Below, in pieces: positions 1 through 11,436 of a stretch of DNA of 42,242 nucleotides; within the stretch, counting starts at the first letter, position 1; each line of letters starts with the position of its first letter. The DNA comes from Didymodactylos carnosus (lineage: Eukaryota > Rotifera > Eurotatoria > Philodinida > Philodinidae), in NCBI GenBank assembly GCA_905250885.1, contig CAJNOQ010000736.1:1-42242 (forward strand), in the 5' to 3' direction. The position numbers were made by a program, and so were the translations under genes. The notes beneath the pieces are model-generated. The model saw only the letters and a list, made by a program, of their open reading frames with translations. It made no database searches and was not told the origin of the DNA.

Positions 1-771
1 GTCTACTTCCAGAATCTGTATTGCTTTTGGTTACAAAAGTGGTTTTTCCGGGATTTTGAGCAAGTTTTCTAAGAGCCTCGAAAAAATGGGTCTTCAAATA
101 GTGGTTTTTTCCTGGATACTTATGCAATTAAAATTTTTCTGAAAACACAGCTTTGTAGAGCAAACGTTTCTGATCAAAATAAGACTTCGCACAACTCTGT
201 ATGACCTTGCATCGTAAAGTTACAGACATTTTCCTAGAAGTCATAAAATCGATCATTTCATACAGCGTTTCACATAGCGTTTTCGCTATATAAGAGTTAC
301 ACCTGAAGTGCGCCCCAAGTTTTTTAATAGCGGTTTGTCGTAGAGAGTTCATTCTTTTTTTGTTTAAAAGAGGAAAAAAGAATACATCGACTGATCGGCG
401 TCGATTTTTGAATTAGGTCTTAGTTTTTTNGCAGGTTGTTGGTTGCCTGGAAAACCAATAAAGGCTTAATTGAAAAATCGGCGCCGGTCAGTCGATGTAG
501 TTAGGTGTCTAGTTTAAAATAAAACAAACCGGAACTCTCCAGCTTGAAGTATAGTAAAAAATCTTGGGACGCCATTCAGGGTCCTTTTTGGACCTTGATC
601 TCTGGAAAACTCCTAAACCGTAAGACTTGGAGACAAAAAAATTTTTTCATCCCAGTAACTCATTGTGCCGAACATTTATGGAAAGTTTCGTCAAGATCGG
701 ATGCACGGTGTAGGAGATAATTTCTGAGAGAGGGGCTCTTAAACAACTCTTTTAGAAGAATATTGAATTAC
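1..771. repeat. Unclassified repeat-like DNA
   Basis: No coding region is supportable here. The stretch is richer in mixed sequence than nearby intergenic DNA and reads like pieces of dispersed repeats: one block around 1-350, a small foldback at 383-499, and a block around 560-735. It directly abuts the TBC1D16-like exon at 772 and occupies the place where the next exons of that gene would be expected. One ambiguous base (N) lies at 430. The repeat assignment is inference, since copy number cannot be seen from one window. Confidence 0.4.
383..499. repeat. Small foldback (inverted repeat) element
   Basis: The left arm at 383-419 is the reverse complement of the right arm at 463-499 with about five mismatches over 37 bases. 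The outer end reads TACATCGACTGA. The loop is about 43 bases and contains the N at 430. The form is that of a MITE or other foldback. No clear target-site duplication was seen. Confidence 0.65.
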
Positions 772-1407
772 TTTTTCTACTGCAAATATATTCCATTCAT
801 TAAATACATGAGTTAATCTATCTAATCCACCTTGATGGAAATACAGCACTTTATACTGACTTTCACACGAGGCTATTACTAATTGACCACTGTTGGTTAA
901 TTCATCACAATAAAATAAACGTAATGAATGCATTTGACCTAAATAGATAGAAAAGATGAAAACGTTTACTTTTGAAATAGATATTAGATAAATTCACCTA
1001 AATTCATTGAAAATACTCCACAAAATTGTTCTACAACTGATTTCATTTGTTCTGTACCGTGTGCCATTGGATCATCTTCTATTAATAATGCATTGTGTTG
1101 TTCATAGATACCTGCTACATCTTTCCATGAGGTTGTTTTGAGAATTGGTGGCTGTTGTTCATATTCATCAGTGATTAGAACATCATCGTCATTATCGTCG
1201 AGATTGGTAAATATTTCAATATCATTCTGTTCGTCGGGACCTTCCGTCGTTTCCGATATGACCGATTCATGTCTATTCGATTCATCACAGGCATCTTCGA
1301 AATGATCATCAGGATCATTTTCATGGTTATTAACTTGAATCTGAGGTGATGGTGAAAATAGATGTTTTCTTATATTGCTTGAAAATAATGTACTTTCTTT
1401 GTGTGAA
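772..1407 (-). CDS. TBC1D16: TBC1D16-like Rab GTPase-activating protein, N-terminal regulatory part only
   Basis: Two minus-strand exons, 1407-998 and 938-772, are joined by a 59-base GT-AG intron that keeps frame. The conserved part spans the junction: GVFSMNLGQMHSLRLFY, then SGQLVIAS and VLYFHQGGLDRL. It matches the segment before the TBC domain of TBC1D16, a GAP for Rab4-type endosomal Rabs. Upstream is an acidic linker (runs of D and E), as in the family. The catalytic TBC domain (IxxDxxR and YxQ fingers) is absent from the window; exon 2 ends at a possible donor (AAAAA|GTAATT) and repeats follow. The N-terminal exon with the usual GEIIYSKNNV-like segment was also not found in 1408-3006, and the frame has no start Met before a stop just upstream of the acceptor. 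This is a real homologous fragment, but whether the gene continues off the left edge or is a pseudogene cannot be decided here. Confidence 0.7.
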
Positions 1408-3006
1408 CTACCGCATAAACGAACGAATTACGAAACGAGTCTCTGGGGCGTTTTAAATTAAAAATTCACAACTTATTTTTCATAGATCTACGTGTTATAG
1501 TTTTGTTTCATGTTTTTTTCTTTAATGATATCTAAATTTTTATTATTAACGTAATTATTAACATATTAAGAATCAAAATCAAAAGAGGGGAAAGAAAAAT
1601 TGTTATGCATTAGAGGTAATTATCTACCGATCAATATATTTAACTATTTTATTTCTAATATGTATTTTTCGTTTTGTTTTCCACTGGATTTTAAAAAAAT
1701 CCCAAAGCTCATAAATGAACATTATCTTGAGCCAAATTTTGCTCAGAATTTATCCACGCATGTCGGAAAAACATTTCAGAAAATACATGCTGAATATTTT
1801 TAAAGTTTTTTTGTTTTTTTTTTGTTGTTGTTCGCCTTTGTTAAACACATTTAGGTTGTTGAAAATAAAAAGAAAATATTGATTATACCTTTCTTAATGT
1901 TTTCATCGTTAAATTTTGATTTATGACAAAGTTCTAAGCTTGTTGACTTGTCTATCGGGTGTGACATTTACAACATGGCCAGCATTACAATATTAGATTT
2001 TCGCTGACTTTGACCGTAACCTTTTTTACACAATGTTACGTTCAGTGAAGAGAAATTTTTGTTTTTATGTATTAGAGAAGTGAATTCTTTCAGGAAGATG
2101 TCTCTTTAAATGTGCAACATATTCTTGAAAAAATCATTCAATTGGTTGGTTTAAACTATATTTATTAAATCGTTCGGTTTCGCTACAAAAAGAAACCTAT
2201 TTGCGTTTACAGCACAGCAAGAAATGAGTTAGGGAAGAAACTAACATAATAAACAAGGAAACAAAATAAATATGGCAGCATTCTGCTCACTATTTCTAAA
2301 TATTTACGCCATTTTAATGGGAAAACTTTGAAATTGAAAGTTTCTTAAAATATGTGATTTCTTTTATCAGGGGGTCTAAAGGTTAGAAGAGGTGGGGGTA
2401 AACAAACCCTCCCGTTAGTAGAATATTTAAAAGTTATCGTTCATTGCACTGCTGTTTTACCCTTGAAATCACGGTATGAAAGGAAAAAGTTTAATCGTTC
2501 CCACAGCTTGAAAAACAAAAGATTTTAATGGTGGAATAACAGGAAGCGTCAATTATTGGGAGGGGCCAAGGACTGAAAAAACTATCCTTTGTTCCCTTGG
2601 AGCAAGCGTCACTGTCTGCCGTTTCCAATGGTTCTTACATCCTTTTTAAATAAAATTACTGATGTCGCAAGGTATTGATCTGACTCCTCTCACCATGTTC
2701 ATACAGTCTCGAAAACCGAATTTGATGATCAACACAAATTTGGTGACTTTTCAGGCTTGTATCTAATTAACATCTAATCTGTCCTGCCTTTGTGAATTTA
2801 TTTTATAACTGCTAAATAAAAATAATTATAATAAATGAACCAGAATAGCAAATAACAAATAAATTATTGAAAAGTAATAGAAAAACAATAGTCTGTCCCA
2901 TCGCAGTGTTATTTTAAACATATCTTGGAGACTAATAGTCATTAGTCATCGAACGGTGACTGCAAGAGTTTTTTCAGAAAACGGTACCTGTAAAATAAAC
3001 AACGTT
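1408..3006. other. Intergenic, no gene seen
   Basis: About 1.6 kb without a supportable gene. The 67-codon plus-strand open frame at 1600-1803 has no family resemblance. The minus-strand frame that would supply the 5' exon of the TBC1D16-like gene is closed. On the minus strand an AATAAA near 2796-2801 could serve as a distant poly(A) signal for COG8. Nothing else is recognised. Confidence 0.5.
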
Positions 3007-6000
3007 TCACAAATTTTCAGCAATCTCATTAACAGTTTCTTTATCATTCGTATCTGAACTTTGTTCTTCCTCTTTCAAAAGTATTTCTTCATTTTCAGTG
3101 TCTTTAAGCTGCTCCGATGATTGTACTTGATCTTCAGCATTGTTGCTTGATTCCTCATGGATCGGAAGTGGAGTCGATGACGATGGTAGTATTGTTGTCT
3201 CGCTTTTATGTGTTGTATTTCTAAGTATATCTTTCAATGGTTCCATACAATAATCTATATTTAGTCGATTCAATTTTGCTTTTTCACTAACATCCAGTAT
3301 TGACAAACCCAATTCTTTCGCTAATTGTTGGTCAGGAAACAGAACCTGTAAACAGTTATTGATATATGGCATCAAGATAGTTACATAAATATTTAAAAAA
3401 TCAATAAATTGTTCAGTTTCTAATTTGGTTAGTGCCACTTTTTCGGAATTGTAGTAAACAAACAATAGTTTTGATATTTTATACAGCGAATTTATTAATG
3501 AATCTTTGATTATCTTAACGATTGATAATGGACAACATAAACGTAAATCATTGAATGCATTTAACAGAGTATTACAATAAAATGCTAACGGAGTATAGGA
3601 AACTAATATCATGGGTGGTATAAATGGATTTGTTATTACAGTCGATGTAGAATCGTTCGTTGACAACGATGGTGATTGGTTTTGTTGCTGATCGAATGTG
3701 TACGAATGCATAATTTGTTCAAATATTGAATTGGCATCACTAATAGAATTTTGAAAATTAGTCACAGCTGAATTAGAAAAAAACCGCACAAATAATGGAC
3801 GAAAATCGAAACCATAACGAGAAAACGATGCACCAAAATACATCACTTGACCAAGAAGAGATTCAAGACGTTGATATTGAGAACCTAAAACAAGAAATAT
3901 ATAGTACTAGGAGGCTATTATACTACTATTAGTACTATATTAGCTATAACAAGTTACAAATTTTTGTTGGTTTACCAAGTAAAGTGACAAGTAATGGGTT
4001 TCCAGGCTGTTTTCACCTAATATTAAAGCGTTCACTATTCGCTCAATAAACATCAGAACGAGTTCAAAACTTCAGAATGTAGAGTATTTAAGCTATTCTA
4101 TATACTATTTATAAGAGATCTCAATTTCAGAATCAGAAATCTTACAAAACTCTAAGGTTTTCCAAAAGGGTTTCTGGAAAATCCAATAACAAAAATATGC
4201 TTTTTCGATTTTTCGGTCTCATAATCACGTTTAGCGGACAGAATTAATCATATCCTGAAGTTTTGAACTCGTTCTGATGTTTATTGAGTGAACAGTGAAT
4301 TTTTTAATATTAGGTGACAACAACCTGGAAACCTAAATATTCATAAAACTCGCTTTTCGGTAAATGTTTAGAACTTATTCTAAAAATAAACATTGCCACG
4401 AGACTCAGCATGATCGATTGCCTATAGTACATCCGTTTTCAAGGCTCCCAATAGTCAGTGGGTGCCAGCCCTGGGACTCGTAGGATATCCGACACAACGC
4501 CGGAGTCGCGGAAAATCAAGACTTCGCTCGACTCTCATTTTGAAGAGGACGCCTTGGGCTATCAGACTATTGAGAAAAATCAATACAATCCTATTGAAAA
4601 GTTTTTACACGCAGCCTGGTTTTCCAAAGATCTCCTAGAACCTATTTCAGAAAACACTTATGAAAACATGCCTCCAAGTCTCCTCATCTACATGGCGAAA
4701 GCTAGTTTTTATCAGAAGTTATTCAAAAAATATCCGAGTACTTTCTATTTTGAAATAGATAGTACTTTTTAGAAATATTTTTACTTGTTATCAGTCACAA
4801 ATTAAACAAAGATTCATTCATTGTTACTTGTCACTGGTAACAGTAATGATAATACAAAAAAATACATTTTTCCGTCGAAATATTTAATGCTAAGTTTGAA
4901 ATACGCGAATTCAAAATACTTGCTACAGTATGATTCGACTTGATACTAGCATAACCTACCTGCACAATGTTGTAGATCGATTTGTAGTACATGCAAAAAT
5001 TCATTTAGTCTATGTATTAACCATGATCGAAATAAATTTGTTTCTTTAATATATTCATTTCTATTAAATGTCACATACAATGTTGTGTCATCATCACTAA
5101 ACAGCGCTCGATATTGTGTGACAATATCAAATAGAATATTTCTTGTTTCATCAATATATTTCGATGCATGCTCATAATAATCATTTTGATAATTTGTATT
5201 AATCAATTGTAAACGTTTATTCAAATAAGTTGTACGTGAATGTAGAAAAACGAATCTTAATTCTAATTCATTGAATATATCCATTCGTCGAATAAAGCCC
5301 ATTATTCTTAAACATGCTGGCAATTGTATTTGCGCTTGTAATTGTTGTTGTAATTGTTCGAGCATATACTCTAACGATATTCGAACATCCTGAATAATTT
5401 GTGTGATTATTGGAATTGTCGTAGCGGATGGTTGAGGCGTTTTCTCCTTTACAGTGCGACTTTTTGTTGTTGTTGACGTTGACGATGAAAATTTTCGTTC
5501 TAAATGTGGATTAGAGATGACATGAATAGAGATGCGCTGAATAAAATATCGCTACGTCAACAAGATAAATCAAACAAGATCACTTCTTCAACTTTTTCTT
5601 TACTTTTTATTACTATTTTATATCTTGACTTTCTGCTCATAGACTTACCTAAACGTTTAACGTATGTAACTAATTCTAGTGCTTCATCATAATAATCGTT
5701 TCTCACACATGTATCCATCAATTGTGGAATTTCTAATATTTCTAATAGTTGTGAATATTTTTGTAACGTGTACATATTCTGCTTTCGTAAATAATTTGTT
5801 TGTTCTGTTGATTTGGTAAAATTTGAACAACACGACGAGAAATCATCTAATTGTAATAGAATTTTAGACAAACGTTCTTCAATTAATTGAAAATCATTTG
5901 AAATATTTTTTGAACATTCAGCTGTACGGATAAATGTGCCATAGTGATCAAACGTTAACGTTAACATATCATTTTCCAGTTGTGATTTTTCATCGCGTAA

Positions 6001-6213
6001 ATGTTCTGTTTCACGATATAAACGTTCAGTATCATATGTAAATAGTTGTTGTAAATAAGTCAAATAGGTATCAGACAAGGTAGAAGATGTTTGAGTGGAT
6101 GTTAAATCTGTGCTATTTGATGTTACAGCACTATTACCGAGTGATTTTGAAAATGATTCAGCATTTTCATTTAAAAGTGATAACAAAAGACTGTGTTCAT
6201 CTACCAAATCCAT
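3007..6213 (-). CDS. COG8: Conserved oligomeric Golgi complex subunit 8 (COG8/Dor1)
   Basis: COG8 belongs to lobe B of the COG tether, which directs retrograde vesicles within the Golgi. Three minus-strand exons, 6213-5649, 5499-4960 and 3884-3007, join in frame with GT-AG borders to give 660 residues (human about 612). Recognised Dor1-family stretches are the N-terminal region with LEILEIPQLMDTCVRN and YYDEALELVTYVKRL, the middle QIQLPACLRIMGF and DIVTQYRALFSDDD, and the start of exon 3 with LGQVMYFGASFSRYGFDFR. The C-terminal about 100 residues are a low-complexity acidic tail (S, E, D, Q) beyond the conserved core. A CAG acceptor-like signal lies two bases before the ATG. Intron 1 is 149 bases; intron 2 is 1,075 bases and holds a foldback element. 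The gene lies 576 bases downstream of HSDL1 on the same strand. Confidence 0.93.
3997..4333. repeat. Foldback element in COG8 intron 2
   Basis: The left arm (3997-4075) and right arm (4254-4333) are reverse complements over about 79 bases with roughly 8-10 mismatches; the best-conserved core is ATAAACATCAGAACGAGTTC. The arms flank a loop of about 178 bases. It has the form of a non-autonomous inverted-repeat transposon. A shorter match (AGTGACAAGTAA at about 3983-3994, inverted near 4832-4843) hints that a larger insertion of about 860 bases may surround it. Confidence 0.75.
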
Positions 6214-6789
6214 TTCTGAAAACTAAATCTACAAAATAAGCTAAGATTTATTAGAAACTACCGTATAATAATGTCATGCATTTCTCAAGCGTTTTTCAAT
6301 AGACATCGAACGTATCTAAAACACTAAAAAATAAATCGTTTGTCTTTCAAAATTATTTTAGTTTCCTCTTAGTTACAAAATATCACATTATTAGATACAA
6401 ATAATCAAAAAAGAAACAGATTAAATTAATATCGTACTACACGCATACACAAAAAAAGAACGAAAGAGCAGATTCATTCAAAAAAATTTGGTTGAAACTG
6501 CCTAAGTATATTGGTCAGATGAAAAATATCACCACTGTATTGCTTAATCCATTTGTCAAGGATGATAATACAAAATAAATTATGAAAATAAAGTTTTAAA
6601 CTACACAAAAAAATATATAGTTTTTAAAACACAGCAATAACTGACAAAAACGAAACGATAGAAAAATCAATCAGACTAATATATCTTTTAAAAAAACGTT
6701 GAAAAGTAGTATTTCCATTACTATAAAAGTGTTTCTTACGAAAATTTAGATAAAATAATGTTTTATTCGATTGTATTCGTTGAGTATTT
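6214..6789. other. Intergenic between HSDL1 and COG8
   Basis: A 576-base spacer between the 3' end of HSDL1 and the 5' end of COG8. It is very AT-rich, has no coding signal, and must hold the HSDL1 3' UTR and any COG8 promoter. Confidence 0.5.
6762..6767 (-). terminator. Poly(A) signal of HSDL1-like gene
   Basis: AATAAA on the minus strand, 22 bases downstream of the HSDL1-like stop codon. The hexamer is seen directly; its use is inferred. Confidence 0.5.
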
Positions 6790-8205
6790 TTAGTAACTCA
6801 TCAAATAATGTGAAATAAATTTAGGTAAACATGATAATAAGAATAATTGCAATGCAACTAACCAATGTCCTGAGCTTGTTTCTGTTCGTCCCAATTGTCT
6901 TAATATTGTATCAATATACAATTTTGGATGACATGATCCCCATGTAGAATGAGAACTACTATTTTGTTCATATTTAAATAATATTAGTTTTCGAAATATT
7001 TCTAATGAATGACTATCAACAGTTGCTTTGATCCAGGATGGTGGAAGATAAACAGTTTGAAAATGAAGCAAACCACTATTAGAATAATCTTGTTTGCGTG
7101 AATTGAAGTAAAGACGTAATAAATTATGTAAACTTGATTCCATACATGAACGATGCGGCATTACATTTAAGACATAAGCGGGACGAGAACGAACTGACAT
7201 ATAGGGAAGAATCTAAAATGAACAGAAAACAAAACAATGTACTACCTTTTGATAAAACGATATATGAAAAAAGAATTAACAATACACACATTACTGACGC
7301 TCATACTACTTTACTCGTCAAATAAACGTCTTAAGAGTATAACTCATACTTACTAGGTAGGCTAGCTGCATCGGTGGCACTAAATAATTATTTATGATTG
7401 TTTGCATTTCACATGGATTCAGTGTTTTTGATAGATTCCGATCATCAAATGGTCTTGTACAATTGATGTAGAGTACTAAATTTGAACTTCTCGCGATATT
7501 TTCAATTGTTTCGAAACGATCGAATGATCCAACACGATGGAAATTTGTATTATGAGTTACCAACGATATCTGTCCAACAGTTAATGACGATGCTGACAAA
7601 GTATCTTCTACATTCGTCATCTCATTATTCCATCTATAGAGAACAGTTACTGTTCGAATTGAGTATGTTTTTTGAATGTATGATGATAACTGCTCCAAAT
7701 GATCTTTTAATTCATCTGTTGAAACTAATATGAGATTATAACCACGGTTCTAAGTAAAGAAAAGAAGAAACAAATTTCCATTTATTTTATTCTATACTTA
7801 GTATCTACTTACAGCAAGATTTTGTGCAAAAGCATATCCACACGGAGTAGCGGCGTCATTCAAAATTGCCCAATGTTCACTATAATCAACATCACTTGTA
7901 TTATTTGTGTTTGATAATGGTATTTTTACCAAAACTGGATTGATTTGGTATGGAAAAAAATATAATTTCAATATTCTATACGTACGATAGGGTAGTGGAA
8001 GAATTTTTTTCAACAAATAACAACCCGCTAGTAATGCGAGAATGTCTCGACATGGTTTATATATAAAACTGAGATCTTTGACTAACAGTTGAGCATCTTT
8101 AAGCAATAGCTGATATAAAAATTCAAATGAATCAATAGATGTAGGTAGTTCAGAGTTGTTTGTTAAAAATGGCGATGAAACAAGTGCTGTTCCTATCGTA
8201 CACAT
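6790..8205 (-). CDS. HSDL1: HSDL1-like inactive short-chain dehydrogenase
   Basis: Three exons (8205-7813, 7749-7354, 7212-6790) join in frame to give 403 residues. The N-terminal stretch IDSFEFLYQLLLKDAQLL and following hydrophobic segment, then the tail HPKLYIDTILRQLG and GHWLVALQLFLLSCLPKFI, align with vertebrate HSDL1, a mitochondrial or membrane-associated SDR already known to be catalytically dead. Here decay goes further: the cofactor loop that should read TGxxxGIG is NDAATPCGYAFA, the NNVG-type motif is YINCT, and neither the active-site Ser nor YxxxK can be found in the stretch before ILPYMSVRS...HRSCM. Length is longer than human HSDL1 (330). A TTTTAG acceptor-like signal lies 15 bases before the ATG. 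The family call is good; any role is likely non-enzymatic. Confidence 0.82.
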
Positions 8206-9506
8206 TAAAATAACATTAATCTAAAAGTTTCAAAAAACAAATTAATTCAAAAATACTGGATAATTGAAACAATGTCTCTAACACTTTTCATTAGCTACAC
8301 TAAACTAATGCAGTGATCATGGAAATACTCTCTTTTTACGTATCTTATAGTTCACAGACGGTTAAATTGCAGGTTTTTGGTACCACAGTATATCGTTAGA
8401 GAGTAAGTCTCTCAATATTTTTCTAACAAGAAATGTATGTGTTTTTAATAAGAAACAATTCTTTAAGCAATGTTTACCATAAAAACGATTCAAAAGATAC
8501 CGAAACATCGAGGCTAAACTATTCATAAAATAACACAACAGTAAAACAACAACAAAAAAATTGAGTACAAACGAATAAAAACAAAGGCAAGTCAGCCGGC
8601 TTGAGTTCTTTGGTATTAAAAGCTCACACATTATACATTCACCATTTCTCTTGATAAAATATACAATACGATCAAATATTAAGACTTTTTACAAACCTTT
8701 TGTTCTAAAAAAAATAAGCCACTATACGTCAAATTGAAAGTGCGTAACTTCGATGATCGATTCATAGTTAGAGAGTATATACACAGAAAAAATATCGATA
8801 AAAGAAAAATGAGTGTACAAAAAAAAAAGTTGTATAAAACAAAAGAAAAATACGTAATAGTCTTAAACGAGATATATAAATTATAGAAAGAAAAAATTAT
8901 ACAAAAACAAATTACTAATAATAGACGCCGACAAACAAATCACCATACTTCTCCCTCATAAGTGAGTTGAACACACCTTATACATCAAGCACCGTATAAT
9001 TTCTGTTGAATTTTTGGTGACAAAGAACATACTATGCTAACTAAAGTTTTCATGTGTACGATTTTTAGAACTTTAGGAGTAGAAAAATACGTCGATCAAT
9101 TTTTCATATGATCTTGAAAAAGGTTAGCTCATGGTACAATTAGATAAATAACTAATTAACTTTCCTTCCTACAGCAACCATAGTTGCAGCAATACCAAAA
9201 CTCAAGTTCATCCTCTAATTAAATGTTTATGCTAGTTTTCTAACTTACGATTTCTTAAACAAAAATACTTCTCTATCGGCTCATAACAAAAAAATAATGA
9301 CTATTTTTTTTCTGAAGTTTTCATTTGACACCTTTAACCCAACTACAGTGGAAGCAGAATTGAAAATGAAAAATAGAACAAATATTGCTTTGATATGCAA
9401 AAGAGTGATAAAAACAACTGACAAACAAGACACACATCAAAAAATTACTCGAAGCAGGAAAAACAAATGAGAAAGACGATGACTTTTGTTTGAAACTTTG
9501 TAATTG
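8206..9506. other. Intergenic, no gene seen
   Basis: About 1.3 kb between the 5' end of HSDL1 and the 3' end of the RETREG gene. It is AT-rich with A-runs. The 89-codon minus-strand frame at 8362-8631 is hydrophobic but matches nothing known to me and lacks splice context. This region should contain the RETREG 3' UTR. Confidence 0.5.
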
Positions 9507-10739
9507 TTATTCTTCTTTGTAATCGTTTAAAAAATCAAACGAACTCAAATCAGGTTCACCACCGACAACCGCTGAAGTGACTGTACTACAATTCACAAGT
9601 GATGACTGTTGTTTATAATCTTCACTGCTATAATTCGGATTTGTTGTTGTAGTTTGAAAAAATTTTGCATCAAGTAGTTTTGGTCGTTGTTTATTTAACT
9701 TTCCTCTAATTTTCAACTCGTCACCTTTGATTTTAATTCTATGTTTTCCATCAATCTGATCACCGTCAAATGCGTATTTATTAATCAATGCAATATTATC
9801 ATCATCCGTGCTTGTTGGTGACGATGAATCAGTCAACATTTCAAATGATGAATCATATTGGCGACTAGGTACAAATGCATCTTCACTCTCTTCTTCACTC
9901 GGCACATATCGTTGATGAAAACCCAACATTGTTTGACTATCATTAATTAAATTTGGATTACTTTTAATTAAATTTTCTTCATTTATCTCTTCGTCGTCAT
10001 CACTTGTTGTCAACGATCGACGTTTTTGTTGATGCTGCTTTCTTAATTTCATCATTTCTTCATCATCTTCATCATCCTGATCATATTCAGAAGTTTTTTT
10101 CGGTACTTTAACCAACAAATCTTTTCGATCAATCAATGAAATTCTCTTGTACTCCATACTCTGATCTAATTGTTCCAAGATGGGTTTAATTCGTGTAAAA
10201 AATTTTTGTACGAGTTTATGATAGACAATACCTGGTAGTGTAAACAATATAAGCAGTGTTATATAAGTAAAATAAAATCCATTAAGTTTTAAGCCGATAC
10301 CGGCAAACAACAAGCAGAATATAAATAATACTAAGGAATATTTTGCTTTATTTTCAGTTTTCAATGTTGATAGTGATTGATATGCATGACATACGCTACG
10401 ATAAGAGCGCAATACAAGACGAGTTAATTCACAAAGTTTTTCTTTTTCATTATCATCGGTTTTTTTGAAATGTCGTTTGCGTTTTAAACAATCGAGTATG
10501 TGAAATACTAAACAGACGAGTACAACAGCACAAAATGGGCGTAAACCAGCACGCGCAATCGAATAAAATATTATGTGCAAAGCAATGAATGCTAATAGTG
10601 TGGCATAACGATTTTTCCAAAATATTAAACGTTCAATTCCTGATAAAAATAGAGAATGTCATTCACATCGGCGTTTAGTAAAAGTACTGATATACTTACG
10701 ATTAAGAGCAGGTTCTAATGAAATAATAATGTCTTCCAT
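9507..10739 (-). CDS. RETREG: Reticulophagy receptor, RETREG/FAM134 family
   Basis: Two exons (10739-10700 and 10639-9507) join in frame to give 390 residues. Family members bend ER tubules through a reticulon-type domain and bring ER to autophagosomes through an LC3-interacting motif. The start reads MEDIIISLEPALNRIERLIFW, matching the family's WE-rich segment before the first hairpin. Two paired hydrophobic hairpins follow, at about residues 26-62 and 115-153; the second (GFYFTYITLLILFTLPGIVYHKLV) and the following RIKPILEQLDQSMEY match FAM134A/B/C closely. The remainder is a long acidic, Ser-rich disordered tail. The last residues, SSFDFLNDYKEE, hold a classic LIR (core F381-x-x-L384 in acidic context). 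One gene probably stands for the three vertebrate paralogues. An acceptor-like TATAG lies 26 bases upstream of the ATG. Confidence 0.9.
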
Positions 10740-11436
10740 ATGTAATAAAAAAATTAAAAGGAAATCTATAATAAAACAGTTACTTTTAACATAATATATT
10801 TTGTTTCAAACTATAAAAAGAGGTGGCTTTGGTTCATAATGAGAGCATAGCATGAGCCAAACTGCGATGCTCAACTACTAAGCTGAAAACAAGAAAGATG
10901 TTCAACTGAAGATGTCCGACTCATTCAGAAAGCTCTATGTAACCTAGATGACCTATGGACTTTACTTGTGCGAAAGAAAAACTACACCACAGTTGAACCG
11001 ATTAGAACCCTGACGATAATGAACGAAGATGTCAATATAACTTTTGTGAATAAGTTCATTATGAATTCTATGGACTTGATACCTGCGAATAAGATGTTAC
11101 ACTTCTTTTCTAATTTTTTTATTGAAAGTTGCTTTTATTTTATCACGTTAGTTCTTAATTCTATCTGTTTTCAATTGCTCGTTTCTTCTCTTTCTGTTTT
11201 CATGTAATGGCGAAATTTTTGCTGATAAATACTAGAAAAAACGAAAAATTGAACGTAATAGCTTTTTTTGCGAATGAAAAGACAATTTTTACTTAACAGA
11301 ACTATCACTATATATATGTATATATATATAAACAAAAAAAAAGGACAACTTTTCACAGAAAGATAAGGTCAAATATGACTAACAAAAACGCAAATGAGAA
11401 AATTATCTGAACACATTTTCAAATTATTTACAAAAC
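10740..11436. other. Intergenic with TA microsatellite
   Basis: About 700 bases between the RETREG 5' end and the CoREST 3' end. A (TA)n microsatellite lies at about 11308-11331. No gene is supported; short open frames at 10968-11207 and 11171-11356 overlap on opposite strands and look like chance. Confidence 0.5.

Noticed and set aside
128-352. 74-codon minus-strand frame at the left edge
   Set aside because: It lies in repeat-like DNA and matches no family; it could be part of an unknown repeat but cannot be supported as a gene.
4458-4772. 104-codon plus-strand frame in COG8 intron 2
   Set aside because: It begins at GTG with no ATG, lies within an insertion-rich intron, and resembles no family I know.
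8362-8631. 89-codon minus-strand frame between HSDL1 and RETREG
   Set aside because: Hydrophobic low-complexity translation of AT-rich DNA, without conserved motifs or splice-site support.
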